From a virus: a stretch of DNA of 30,633 nucleotides. The notes under the pieces are model-generated. The model had not been told where the DNA came from and ran no database searches. It saw nothing but the letters and a program-made list of their open reading frames with translations. Below are positions 1-8,197 of the stretch, piece by piece. The number at the start of each line of letters is the position of its first letter. Positions within the stretch are counted from its first letter, which is position 1. The position numbers and the translations under genes are program-made. Location: the IMG/VR virus record IMGVR_UViG_3300042305_000692, positions 1 through 30,633 of that record; one strand, given 5' to 3'.

Positions 1-312
1 CTGCTCAAGAATGCGCGAGATGTTTGTCGCCCGCTGCTGAGCTTCAGATGCCATAGACGGCCGAGCAGCCCCTTGCGCCCCGACATTCGCAGCATCAGAC
101 AACGCGGACTCAACTGCAATCCTATCGGCGGGCGTGATGTCCGGCTGCGACTCAGGTGGAGCAGGTGGCGGCGGTGGCGGCGGTTCCGGCATGGCTGCCG
201 GGCCGGCCATCGGAGGTCCAGGGGGTGCGCCAACCATTGGCAAGCCAACCCTACTGTCATACGGAGGAACCGGCGGCCCGTATCCTTGTCCGACCTGGAC
301 GGTGCTTGCCAT
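1..312 (-). CDS. Proline-rich virion-associated protein, N-terminal part (runs off the window)
   Basis: The open frame starts at the ATG at 312 and continues past the left edge, so only about 104 residues are visible. The N-terminus is Gly/Pro-rich, and a run of seven prolines lies near residues 44-50. After that the protein becomes Ala/Glu/Gln-rich and helical in character (from about residue 60). I do not recognise a family. It follows the 315-962 gene after a gap of two bases, so it is probably co-transcribed with it. Its position downstream of the tail-tubular pair is where podoviruses encode internal or ejection proteins, so an internal virion role is a positional inference only. Confidence 0.6.
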   Translation of the reverse strand, partial: MASTVQVGQGYGPPVPPYDSRVGLPMVGAPPGPPMAGPAAMPEPPPPPPPAPPESQPDITPADRIAVESALSDAANVGAQGAARPSMASEAQQRATNISRILEQ

Positions 313-314
313 TG

Positions 315-962
315 TCAGCCCCTAAACTGGACAAATGGATTGCGCTGAAAAATGTCTCCAAACAAACTCTGCGGGCGAGGATCATTGACGCTTCCCTGCA
401 CCGGACCTTGCGTCTCCTTCCCCATCAGCGGCAACCTACCAAGAATCTCTCCGGCTCCATACAAGCCACCAACCAGACCAGACAACTGAGCCGCTCGCTG
501 CTGCTGCCGCGCCCTAGCGGCGACATCATAGCCTTGCATGGCAGTTCCATATGCCCCGGCGGCGCCAGACAACTGCGCGCGAGCAGCGGCATCTGCCCTC
601 GCCTGCTCGTTCTGCCCCATCTCCATCAGACGGCGCGAAATCTCCTCGTCCCGGCGAGGGTTGCGGGCAAAGAAAGCCGTCCCCCCACCAGCCTGGAAGC
701 GCCGCGCTTGGCGAGCCTGCTGCCCCATCAGATCCCGCAGCATCTGCGCCTGCGCCGTGCGGCTCTGCTCCATCGCCTGTTCCCGAGCCTGCTGGAACAT
801 GGGACTTTGTGGGTTAGCCAAGGCTTCAGCAATCGCTGCCTGCCTCTGAGCCGCCTGGCGTGTGGCCTTTGACTCTCCACCCCCGCCCAGTCCAAACATT
901 GAACCCACCGCAGCGGCCCCACCGGCCAGCCCAAGCGCGTCACGAAGGAAAGAGAAAGCCAT
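315..962 (-). CDS. Putative internal virion protein, 215 aa
   Basis: The start is the ATG at 962, which overlaps the stop of the preceding gene as TGATG; a longer in-frame start upstream would run deep into that gene and is rejected. The N-terminus (residues about 1-30) is hydrophobic and glycine-rich, ending in a short GLGGGG stretch, and could insert in or lie on a membrane. The rest is Ala/Gln/Arg-rich and strongly helical, including a QQARQAR segment. This composition is common in podovirus internal or ejection proteins, and the gene lies just after the tail-tubular A/B-like genes. No domain is identified; the ejection role is inference. Confidence 0.6.
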   Translation of the reverse strand: MAFSFLRDALGLAGGAAAVGSMFGLGGGGESKATRQAAQRQAAIAEALANPQSPMFQQAREQAMEQSRTAQAQMLRDLMGQQARQARRFQAGGGTAFFARNPRRDEEISRRLMEMGQNEQARADAAARAQLSGAAGAYGTAMQGYDVAARARQQQRAAQLSGLVGGLYGAGEILGRLPLMGKETQGPVQGSVNDPRPQSLFGDIFQRNPFVQFRG

Positions 963-3022
963 CAGCGTCTCCCAAGAATCTCTGCGTACACCGCGAAGCC
1001 AGCAAGAACATCCGGCCCCGCTGCGTCTTCTGTCGTGAACGAAAGCCGGAACGACTTGCCCCGCCACCGCAATGGCGTCTTCTGGCCCATCGTCTGCGCC
1101 GTTCCGACCGGGACAGAGCCAATCGTGTAAACCCCGATAGGCCGCCCCCCGATGTCCTCACGCGCCGTCACCGAAACAGAATCCAGCGAAAGCATGTCGT
1201 AATCGCCAGTTGCCTCAATCCGATATACCACGTCGCCGCCGACCTGATAGTTGGGGATGATGAAACTCCCCATCTTCATCCGCGTCGTCTTCCGCGGCTC
1301 CTCCAACGTCAACCAGCCCGTGACGTACTCCGTCGAATAGGTCTGCCCGGCGTCCGTGTACGTGCCCTGGTCGAACGTGTAGACCTTGCCGCCAGCGCCG
1401 CCCAGGATCAGGTCCGAATTGTTCCTGACGGACATGACCCGCTGCGCGCCGATCGCACCGTCAAAGTCAGCCCAACTCGCCCCAGCCAACAGCCGACCGT
1501 CGTCCCCCAGGAAGTTGCTGTAGTTGTAGATGTAGAGCTTGCTGGCAATCTTCAGGATGATCCAGGACCGCCTCTGGTAGTTGACAACCTGGATGTCAGG
1601 CTCCGCTGGGTTCTGCCGAACGACATCGCGGATGATGCCTCGCAGGGTGTTTTTCAACTGCTCCGACAGGTTCGACCGCTGGAGATTGTTCGTGTTCATC
1701 AGCAGGCTAATGCTCAGCAACCCGTCGTAACCCACGAAGGCGACATCGTTGCCGGTGTTGACAAACCCATCAGGGCCAACAACGCCCTGCGGGAACAGAC
1801 CGGCTGGCGCCAGTTCTGTCGGGTTGGTCCCACGATAGGCGTAGATCGCCCGCTCCGTGCCGACAACCAGGAAGTTCTGGAAACTGTCCATCGCCTTGAC
1901 GGTATCGGCTCCGTCCTGCTGCGTTCCGATGTTCAGCGTCCTGGCCTCCAACGTCTCGGAGTCCACCGTCATGTCGAGGATGTCGTCCACCCCGCTGGCG
2001 ACGATTGTGCGCCGGTCCCGCGCATCGACCATCCAAGCCCGGCCAAAATGCACATGGATGAAGGACGCGATCGGCATGGCCGACTTGTGGAACGTCACCG
2101 TATCCCCGGCGACCATCGTCGGAATGCCAGGAGACAGGAACAAGCCGGAAGACGTAACCGACGAAATGAACGTGGCCGCGTTCCTGGTCGTATTGTGCAG
2201 GACGTCCCCAGGGCGCGTCTCTGTCGTCAGCCAGTTCGCCACCCGATCTGCCGAGACCGCAACAAACGTCCCCGACCCCGTGGAGGTTGTAACCGTCGCC
2301 ACGTTGTCGAATACGCCATTGACGTTGACAACGTTCAGTTCAATCGTGTCGTAGATTTTGTATGCGTCCCCGACACTCGGCTCGCCCCCGACCCCGCTGA
2401 CAACCGTGCTGCCAAAGCCAAGCGCCGCTGCCGACATGGGCGTGTGAGACACCCGAGCAGACGTAACCGCTGTCACAATGCCATACGAACCGCGCGTGGC
2501 ATTGAACACGATGTCGCCGGTCGTGACAAAGGTCGAGGCCGTCCAGTCCACGATGTCGGCGTCGGTCAAGGCAGCAGCGGAAGTCCCCGCCGCGCACAGA
2601 CCCTGCTCCATGACTGCTTCCAGGCGCTCAAACTGCCCGGACACGCTGTCAATGCCAACCTGCCGATCGTATCCGTTCCAGAACACCAACTTGCTGCCGA
2701 ACTGGATCGACCGAACTCGCGCCGCCGTGGTGAAGGCATGGACCTGCGTCCACCCGTCCGTCACCCGCCGGAAGATGATCCCATCTGCTGATGCAAACAG
2801 GGTCTCGTTGCCATCGTTGTCAACGTACTCATGCAGTCCGGTGACAGTCCCAGCCGTGGGGAGATCCCCGCTGACCTGAACATAACCAGGCCGCTTCTCC
2901 GCGCCGCCAGCCGTGTTGATGAATCGGTTGCGGAACCGGACGGCGTAATCGACCGGGATTTCTGTCTCGGTGAAGTTCGTTGCCAGGCCGCGCTTGGCAA
3001 TGTCGTAGAACCTCTCGCCCAT
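962..3022 (-). CDS. Tail tubular protein B-like (tail nozzle) structural protein, 686 aa
   Basis: This large, beta-rich protein begins MGERFYDIAKRGLATNFTET and continues with a segment of the form RFRNRFINTAGGAEKRPGY (about residues 28-46). That kind of opening (an early pass through 'N...GG...RPG') is typical of the T7 gp12-like nozzle family and its distant relatives. The middle contains many short strands with conserved-looking GVVGPDGFVNTG and ILGGAGGKVYTFD segments, as expected for a beta-propeller-like tail component. An in-frame TTG sits one codon upstream, but the ATG at 3022 overlaps the previous stop as TGATG and is preferred. It directly follows the adaptor-like gene, matching the usual gp11-gp12 order. 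Family assignment is by pattern and synteny, not by search. Confidence 0.65.
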   Translation of the reverse strand: MGERFYDIAKRGLATNFTETEIPVDYAVRFRNRFINTAGGAEKRPGYVQVSGDLPTAGTVTGLHEYVDNDGNETLFASADGIIFRRVTDGWTQVHAFTTAARVRSIQFGSKLVFWNGYDRQVGIDSVSGQFERLEAVMEQGLCAAGTSAAALTDADIVDWTASTFVTTGDIVFNATRGSYGIVTAVTSARVSHTPMSAAALGFGSTVVSGVGGEPSVGDAYKIYDTIELNVVNVNGVFDNVATVTTSTGSGTFVAVSADRVANWLTTETRPGDVLHNTTRNAATFISSVTSSGLFLSPGIPTMVAGDTVTFHKSAMPIASFIHVHFGRAWMVDARDRRTIVASGVDDILDMTVDSETLEARTLNIGTQQDGADTVKAMDSFQNFLVVGTERAIYAYRGTNPTELAPAGLFPQGVVGPDGFVNTGNDVAFVGYDGLLSISLLMNTNNLQRSNLSEQLKNTLRGIIRDVVRQNPAEPDIQVVNYQRRSWIILKIASKLYIYNYSNFLGDDGRLLAGASWADFDGAIGAQRVMSVRNNSDLILGGAGGKVYTFDQGTYTDAGQTYSTEYVTGWLTLEEPRKTTRMKMGSFIIPNYQVGGDVVYRIEATGDYDMLSLDSVSVTAREDIGGRPIGVYTIGSVPVGTAQTMGQKTPLRWRGKSFRLSFTTEDAAGPDVLAGFAVYAEILGRR

Positions 3023-3735
3023 CAAGTCCTCGTAGAGATGCCGGGCTGAAAGCGCGTGAACTCACCAGTCTTCGCCGTCTGCCGGCCAAGACTGTTGTTC
3101 CGCAGCACGAAGAACTTGCCTTGCGCCGCCTTGAACTGGTCGGTCTGAACCCCGCCAGACTCATCGAGGATCGCCGCCGCATGCAGACCAGCGACCATCA
3201 CCCGACCGGGGAACGGCATGACCACGTTGTCGTCGGTTCCAGCCTCATAGCGGGGCGGAAGAACCTGGAAGCGTACAAAGGCCGAGTTGCCGTCAAACTG
3301 CGTCCCAGGGCGCGGGAACAGGCCCAGACGAGGGTTGCCGTCGCCATCGGAACCGTAGACCGCATACCTGCTGGGCGTCCCGATCGAGTAGGTCCGGGAG
3401 AGCATGCGGAACTCGTTCTTGTCAGCGATCGGCTCCAAGCTCGCGATACGGCCAGAGACGTAGACCTCCTGGATCGAATGGACGAACCGCTTGGCCGTGA
3501 CCAGCGCCGATGTCGGGATCGTATAGACCGACTGCCCGCAGACCATCGTAACCGCAGCCGAGGCTTGCAGTTCGTTCCAAGTCCCGTAATCGCAGAGGTC
3601 TTCCACGATGTCGTTGATGAGATTGACGCAATTCCGGGTGAACAGATTGCTGGTCGTGGCCGTCACCCGGCGCACGTTCATCCGGTCGCAAACCTCATTC
3701 ACGACCTCCAGAACCGTCAGATATGGCGACGCCAT
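3022..3735 (-). CDS. Tail tubular protein A-like head-tail adaptor, 237 aa
   Basis: The N-terminal helix-rich segment (PYLTVLEVVNEVCDRMNVRR, then a long helix ending in DIVEDLCDYGTWNEL at about residues 38-54) resembles the opening of gp11-like adaptor and tail-tube A proteins of podoviruses. These form a ring between the portal and the nozzle. The central part holds a YxIP-type beta segment (SVYTIPTSAL), and the C-terminal third is again helical. The ATG at 3735 has a GAGG Shine-Dalgarno sequence about seven bases upstream. It lies immediately before the nozzle-like gene, sharing one stop/start overlap, which supports the pairing. Assigned from pattern and gene order. Confidence 0.6.
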   Translation of the reverse strand: MASPYLTVLEVVNEVCDRMNVRRVTATTSNLFTRNCVNLINDIVEDLCDYGTWNELQASAAVTMVCGQSVYTIPTSALVTAKRFVHSIQEVYVSGRIASLEPIADKNEFRMLSRTYSIGTPSRYAVYGSDGDGNPRLGLFPRPGTQFDGNSAFVRFQVLPPRYEAGTDDNVVMPFPGRVMVAGLHAAAILDESGGVQTDQFKAAQGKFFVLRNNSLGRQTAKTGEFTRFQPGISTRT

Positions 3736-3744
3736 GCGTCATCC

Positions 3745-4350
3745 TCACGTATTGGTTGCCTTCAGGACAGCGAAGCGGATCTGGACCGCCTCCGACAGCG
3801 TACCAGCCGCCTGGAGATTGAACAGTGACAGTCGGGCCGAGTTCGCCCGGAGGTTGCTCACCTGGACGACATAGGCGCCAGCCGTGGCCGACGACGAAAT
3901 GTTGGTGATGACTGCATCCGTAGCGGCGATCCGAGTGTTCTTCAGCGCAAAGGTCACGGACGACTGAGCCGTCAGCGCCGCCGCCGCCATCGTGATCGTG
4001 CCGCACATGGCGTTCAGCGTCACCGCCGAGGTCTTCTCACCCGTCTGCGTCGCCGTCCCGCCCGCCGCAAACTCGATCTGCGTGAACCTGGCGGTTGTCG
4101 CTCCAAGGCTCGTCACGGTCCCGGATGTTGCATTCAGCGTGGCAAACGTCCCCTGCGCGCCGCCAACAGTCGCAGCCGACAGCGACGCCGCGGTAAAGCC
4201 GCCCGCAAAGTTGATCGGGCTGTTGATGGTCTGCGAAGCGGTCTCAGCCAGATTGAGGGCGCTGTCGATGAGGTTCGCGAAGTCATTGCCGGTGGGGCTT
4301 TGACCCGTTGCGAAAGCTTGCTTCAGCGTTGCGCGGTCCTGCTCAGACAT
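3745..4350 (-). CDS. Tail fibre/appendage-like protein, 201 aa
   Basis: The first 40 residues contain the pattern FATGQSPTGNDFANLIDSAL. The same 'F.TG..PT..DFA.LIDS' signature occurs at the N-terminus of many phage tail-fibre and appendage proteins. The remainder is low in charge and rich in Thr, Ala, Ser and Gly, with repetitive short beta segments (for example LNATSGTVTSLGATTARF), which suits an elongated trimeric or solenoid fold. The start ATG overlaps the preceding stop (TGATG). It lies between small structural genes and the adaptor-like gene. Whether it is a true fibre or a small decoration protein is not clear; at 201 aa it is short for a receptor-binding fibre. Confidence 0.55.
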   Translation of the reverse strand: MSEQDRATLKQAFATGQSPTGNDFANLIDSALNLAETASQTINSPINFAGGFTAASLSAATVGGAQGTFATLNATSGTVTSLGATTARFTQIEFAAGGTATQTGEKTSAVTLNAMCGTITMAAAALTAQSSVTFALKNTRIAATDAVITNISSSATAGAYVVQVSNLRANSARLSLFNLQAAGTLSEAVQIRFAVLKATNT

Positions 4351-4784
4351 CAGTTCACCGGGGGCAGGGGTTGACCGTCAGGGAAGACAATGAAGGAACA
4401 CCCAATCTCCATGCTGGAGACGCTGCTGCCAACATAGAGGTTGTATCCAGGGAAGGGGCGCAATGGCGTCCGCTCGTTGGGGTAGACCTGAAAGCTCTGC
4501 TCGATGACCAGTTCGCCAATCCCAAGCGCCCAAATGCCCGTGCTTTGATACGGAGGCTGAGTGCGGCAAGCAGGAGGGCTGATGTCGTCGGGCCTGACAA
4601 ACGGCAGCGGCTTCGGATCGTTCTGAGATGTGATGAACCATTGCGGGTCAATCGGCTCGTCCTGATCCTTGCGGACGTACATCCCATCCCAGCGGCGGAC
4701 AACCTGATCCGAATAGAGGACTTGGCCGGATTCGTCATCAACGACCAGCCACCTCCCCTTCCGGTATCGGTTGCGCTCATACAT
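4350..4784 (-). CDS. Conserved phage structural-region protein of unknown function, 144 aa
   Basis: The protein starts MYERNRYRKGRWLVVDDESG and is rich in Trp, Tyr and Pro, with a hydrophilic first half and beta-rich second half (YNLYVGSSVSSMEIGCSF at about residues 114-131). The 'KG.WLV.DDESG....SD....WDG..V...D.E...P..F' pattern is one I associate with small proteins encoded among phage head and tail genes, but I can give it no function. Start and stop overlap both neighbours by one base (TGATG on each side), so it is translated as part of the same message. Codon use matches its neighbours. Confidence 0.6.
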   Translation of the reverse strand: MYERNRYRKGRWLVVDDESGQVLYSDQVVRRWDGMYVRKDQDEPIDPQWFITSQNDPKPLPFVRPDDISPPACRTQPPYQSTGIWALGIGELVIEQSFQVYPNERTPLRPFPGYNLYVGSSVSSMEIGCSFIVFPDGQPLPPVN

Positions 4785-5128
4785 CAGGAGACCCGTTCAG
4801 GCCCGCTCTGCATCGCCATGATTTCGAACATTGCGTCGCCACTCGCACGAAGCCGGAACCGGAAGCACGACGCAGGGTCTTCGTGAACGACCTGACAGTT
4901 CGTCGTGAATGCCGTGACTTGGATGAAATGAGCAGAGACCGTGCCCGTTGCGAGGACGCGATCAATGCTCCACGCAGCAGAGCAGCCCTCCATGAACCCG
5001 CCAGTCGATCCGGGGTGCCGGAAAACGATAGAATACTCCTGGGTCGAAACCCAAGTGTCTGTCGGCCAAAAGATGGTCGTCGTGTCGCCAGACGCCATCG
5101 CAAGCTGCCAGATTTTGGGACGTGCCAT
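4784..5128 (-). CDS. Unknown small structural-region protein, 114 aa
   Basis: Begins MARPKIWQLAMASGDTTTIF. The sequence alternates short hydrophobic strands and polar turns (FRFRLRASGDAMFEIMAMQ near the C-terminus), suggesting a compact beta protein, perhaps a decoration or accessory tail protein. No known motif is recognised. Its stop overlaps the start of the next gene by one base, and it begins one base after the stop of the three-repeat protein, so all belong to one translationally coupled run. Confidence 0.55.
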   Translation of the reverse strand: MARPKIWQLAMASGDTTTIFWPTDTWVSTQEYSIVFRHPGSTGGFMEGCSAAWSIDRVLATGTVSAHFIQVTAFTTNCQVVHEDPASCFRFRLRASGDAMFEIMAMQSGPERVS

Positions 5129-5129
5129 G

Positions 5130-6560
5130 TCAGACTCCGTAAATAGAGGGGGCGAGGCGGGCGTAGACGATCTCGATAGCCGCCTGTCCGCTCAGCGCCG
5201 CGATACTGCCAGATGTCGCGGCAATGTTGATGTAGATCGGGACCGCCGTCGCCCCGGCCACCGCGCGGTTGACGCCCGTAAACCCGAAAGCCACCGGAGC
5301 CGTCGCGCCAATCACCGAATAGTACCCGGCCGCCGAAACAGAAACCGAGCCGAGCAGATCCGAGGTGAACACGGTTGGCGAGGTCGTCGCGCGGACAAGC
5401 GCCTCTCCAGCCGCAGCCGTCGCCGTGATGTAATTGATCTCAACCAGGGCGGCGCCAATCGGCAGGAAGCCGACAAGCTGACCCGACACGACGCCGTTGG
5501 TGCTGGCAATCGTCGTGGTCATTTTCGAAAGACGCGCCCAGCCAGTATCAACCCGGCCATCGAACCGTCCAGTATTCCGCCCGCTCCCAATCGGCCCCTG
5601 GAAATCCGTCTCCTTCTGCCCGACACCGGGAAACCCCTGCGCCTGGCCGCGCCTGGTGAATACGATCTCGCCAACGCCAGCAAAGCTCGTAAGCGCCCCG
5701 TTCCCAGAGACGATTGTCATCTGAACCGGCTGCGCCGACCCGGTGTTGATTCCCCGGAAAAGCGTACGGGCTGCCGTCGTCAGGGCCACACGGTACACGC
5801 CTGCCGCCGAGACCCCAATCGACCCCAGATTGTCGCCGTCAGTGCCGGCAGAGAACCGGACCACCGCATCGCCTGTCACACCCGTGCGAACGTAGAAGTT
5901 CAGTTCGCTCAGCGTAGCGCCGAAAGGAACGACGCCCACAACCTGGGCCGTGACAGGCGCCGATCGCGCCGTAACCTGCTGGACGGTCTGGACATAGGCG
6001 AAGGTGTTCCGAGCCGGAATCCCGACATCCGGAGCGCCCGAAATAATCGGCCCCTGATAGGTCGTATCGGCTCCCTTCCAAGGGGAGACAAGGTCGGGCC
6101 GGTCATCCAACTGGATGCGCGTGTAGACGACCTCAACCCAAGCCGCCGACGACAAGGCGCTGGCTGCCCCGGAGATCGCTGCCGAGGAAAAGAAGATCGG
6201 CGTCGGGTCAGCCGAGACCCTGGCATGGCCGAAAGGCAACGTTGCCTGCGCCGTCGCAGAGTTGACGTAGGCGCGGTAAATGGCGTTGCCGGAGATTGAG
6301 ACCGTGCCAAGGTTGTCCGATCCATTCGTCACAGTCCCAAAGCGAAACAATGCCTCGCCAGAGAAAGACCCTGCCTTCCAGACATTGATCTCGGACAGAA
6401 CCCCATCCGGGGGCAGGACCGCCACCACACGGCCCGAAGAGGGCAGCGTCGTGATCGGGGTCCAGGTGGTAAACCGAGCATAGCTCTTGGTCGTGGTGGC
6501 AGGCGCACCCGTGTCCAGACCGGACGCAAGAGGCCCGAGGAACTGCGTTTTATTGCTCAT
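5130..6560 (-). CDS. Three-repeat beta-rich virion appendage/decoration protein, 476 aa
   Basis: The protein is built of three tandem copies of about 160 residues. Each copy opens with an F/Y-x-GP(I/L)-x-SG signature (residues about 7-14, 168-175, 329-336). Each then carries a '(L/V)P..G..L.EIN(V/F/Y)' segment (about 49-60, 210-222, 366-376), an 'NLG(S/T)(V/I).(V/I)S..G.Y(R/S)' segment (about 83-96, 243-257, 402-415), and ends with 'E(V/I)V(Y/F)(T/A)R' (about 143-148, 298-303, 463-468). Composition is low-charge and Ala/Thr/Val/Gly-rich, as in exposed virion proteins. It is the first gene after the terminator that follows the capsid gene. A head-surface or appendage role is inferred; a single chain may provide pseudo-trimeric symmetry. 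Confidence 0.7.
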   Translation of the reverse strand: MSNKTQFLGPLASGLDTGAPATTTKSYARFTTWTPITTLPSSGRVVAVLPPDGVLSEINVWKAGSFSGEALFRFGTVTNGSDNLGTVSISGNAIYRAYVNSATAQATLPFGHARVSADPTPIFFSSAAISGAASALSSAAWVEVVYTRIQLDDRPDLVSPWKGADTTYQGPIISGAPDVGIPARNTFAYVQTVQQVTARSAPVTAQVVGVVPFGATLSELNFYVRTGVTGDAVVRFSAGTDGDNLGSIGVSAAGVYRVALTTAARTLFRGINTGSAQPVQMTIVSGNGALTSFAGVGEIVFTRRGQAQGFPGVGQKETDFQGPIGSGRNTGRFDGRVDTGWARLSKMTTTIASTNGVVSGQLVGFLPIGAALVEINYITATAAAGEALVRATTSPTVFTSDLLGSVSVSAAGYYSVIGATAPVAFGFTGVNRAVAGATAVPIYINIAATSGSIAALSGQAAIEIVYARLAPSIYGV

Positions 6561-6627
6561 GTGCGGAAATCCCTTGTAAGGACTGGCGCATCATATCCGC
6601 TTTTCCGGCAAGGATGCGGCCACTTAC

Positions 6628-6656
6628 AAAAAAGGGGCGATCCGAAGACCGCCCCT
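6628..6656 (-). terminator. Strong intrinsic terminator downstream of the capsid gene
   Basis: On the minus strand, arms AGGGGCGGTC and GATCGCCCCT pair over ten positions (one G-U) around a TTCG tetraloop closed by C-G. The 3' arm runs directly into six Ts (6633-6628). The hairpin lies 25 bases past the capsid stop and 68 bases before the start of the three-repeat gene. It probably limits read-through from the head genes into the tail genes, keeping capsid mRNA in excess. Confidence 0.9.
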
Positions 6657-6680
6657 CTCTCGTCACCAGGACGCCAGAAC

Positions 6681-7574
6681 TCAGGCGCCCGCCGACCCGT
6701 AGGCATATCGCCAATCGGTCACGCCGACCGAGAAGCGCGCCGTCGTCTTGATCTTCAGATTCTCCGTGTCGAACTCGTTGTCACGGGTGATCTGAGCGTT
6801 CCGGCGCCGGTAGAACGTGGCGCCAGCGTTGCTGTTCGTGAGGATGAACCAGGCGTCAGGGTCCGTGAAGAACGGATTGACCACCAGATCCAACTGACCC
6901 GCCATCGGGTTGATGTCGTTGTCAGCCGATCCCACAGCAAACTTGGTCCCCAGGATCTTCTCAGCCACGAACCGGTTGGTGGGAGCCACCAGCAACTTCT
7001 CCGGCATGAGGTTGATGCGGAGACCAGCGTCGTCCAGCCAGCCCATGATGTCGATGTACGCCTGCTCCAGAGAAGCCTGCGTAAGATCCGACGCCACGGC
7101 GGGCTGATTGCTCTGCGTCCCGCCCCGAACGTTGGGATGCGACGCATTGAAGAACGAGACGCCATCGGCGCCCAGCATGCTGGTCGAGAAGCCGAGGTTG
7201 AAGACAGAGGCGGAAACCGTCTCCTCGGTCTGTCGCATCGACTCAGCCAGCATGCGCGGGACGTTGTTGATGACATTGTACTGCTCGTCCTCCATCAACT
7301 CCTGCGTGATAATCGTCCCCAGACCATAAGTCAGGTTGACGTATTCACGCTGGTAGCCCTGGAGCATGTCCACGTAGGGAACCGAGGCCGATTCCGTCTT
7401 CTGGCCGACAAGGCCAAATCCGGTGATCCCCTGCTCCTTCTCGAACGCCTTGGTGCTGCGGCGCAGGATCATCATCCGGTTCCAAAGCGGAGGATACCGG
7501 CGATACGTGTCGGCCCAGATCGTACTGATGCCAGGCCAAAGCAGTTCAGGGAAATTTGCGGTGCCAGTCGTCAT
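6681..7574 (-). CDS. Major capsid protein, HK97-fold (gpT-like type), 297 aa
   Basis: The sequence has the character of HK97-fold capsid proteins of the Mu gpT-like group. There is an N-terminal arm (residues 1-35), a 'K..E...GFG...Q..E....PY.D' beta hinge near residues 43-72, and a long helical spine around 'LTYGLGTIITQELMEDEQYN' (about 80-100). Next come a 'RQTEE' helix (about 114-118) and the 'GADGVSFFNASHPNVRGGTQSN' loop region (about 134-155) typical of this group. The start has a strong Shine-Dalgarno sequence (AGGGAGGA, about seven bases upstream). It follows the scaffold and a small head gene, and a strong terminator lies just downstream, both usual for the most highly expressed virion gene. 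Confidence 0.85.
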   Translation of the reverse strand: MTTGTANFPELLWPGISTIWADTYRRYPPLWNRMMILRRSTKAFEKEQGITGFGLVGQKTESASVPYVDMLQGYQREYVNLTYGLGTIITQELMEDEQYNVINNVPRMLAESMRQTEETVSASVFNLGFSTSMLGADGVSFFNASHPNVRGGTQSNQPAVASDLTQASLEQAYIDIMGWLDDAGLRINLMPEKLLVAPTNRFVAEKILGTKFAVGSADNDINPMAGQLDLVVNPFFTDPDAWFILTNSNAGATFYRRRNAQITRDNEFDTENLKIKTTARFSVGVTDWRYAYGSAGA

Positions 7575-7589
7575 GTGATGTCCTCCCTA

Positions 7590-8186
7590 TCAGGTGCTGG
7601 TCAGGGAGTGCAGAGCAATGCGGACCTCAAGGTCGATGTCCGTACTGCCCCAAGCCGCATTCCCGGCGAAGCTGCCAAGTCCGCGAGACTCGGTAGGCGA
7701 CACGCCAACGACCTGGAAGGTCTTGATGGACGTATCAGCCGACCCCGCGCGAATCTGGATGATCGACGTACCCGCAGCGGTGTTGCCGCCGTTGGTCGCC
7801 GCCGTCAGCGACACATACTGACCGATCAGCGTCTCAGCCGCCGAACCGTCAACCTGACAGATGAACGTGATCTGCGAGGAGTCGTAGACCGCCGCCCAGC
7901 CAGACGTGGCGGCCGGAAGGAACGGCCCGCGAGTCGGCTGAGAGAACGTCAGCGGTCGCCCGTTGTCATCGAACATCTGCGCGACGACACCAAGGCAACG
8001 AGTGTTAGGCGCGGCATTGGCGGAAAGGCGGGCAATGCCGAGGCCATTGGGGTTGAAGCGAACCGGATCGCCAATGAACAGGCCCTGAGTGTTTCCCGTC
8101 GCAGTCACTCGATACATGCGAGTCGGGAGATCCGAGCCAGCACCAGCGTTCCGAACGGGGGAAAGCCCGAACGGTGCGTTGGACAT
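7590..8186 (-). CDS. Capsid-adjacent structural (decoration-like) protein, 198 aa
   Basis: Begins MSNAPFGLSPVRNAGAGSD. The 'APFGL.PVR...G' opening is frequent in small structural proteins encoded next to phage capsid genes. The rest is beta-rich: 'RYRVTATGNTQGLFIGDPVRF'-type strands near residues 25-45, then a FICQVDG segment (about 107-113) and an FQVVGVSP segment (about 161-168). It sits between a small head gene and the capsid gene with an AGGAGA ribosome site. A decoration or capsid-stabilising role is the likeliest reading of the context, but no catalytic or named domain is visible. Confidence 0.65.
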   Translation of the reverse strand: MSNAPFGLSPVRNAGAGSDLPTRMYRVTATGNTQGLFIGDPVRFNPNGLGIARLSANAAPNTRCLGVVAQMFDDNGRPLTFSQPTRGPFLPAATSGWAAVYDSSQITFICQVDGSAAETLIGQYVSLTAATNGGNTAAGTSIIQIRAGSADTSIKTFQVVGVSPTESRGLGSFAGNAAWGSTDIDLEVRIALHSLTST

Positions 8187-8197
8187 GAGGATTTCTC

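Noticed and set aside
860-2791. Long plus-strand open frame opposite the nozzle-like gene
   Set aside because: Arg/Pro/His-rich shadow of a GC-rich gene on the minus strand; no ribosome site and no protein-like pattern.
4941-6299. Long plus-strand open frame opposite the three-repeat gene
   Set aside because: Arg/Asp/Asn-rich shadow; the minus strand has clear repeats and conserved signatures.
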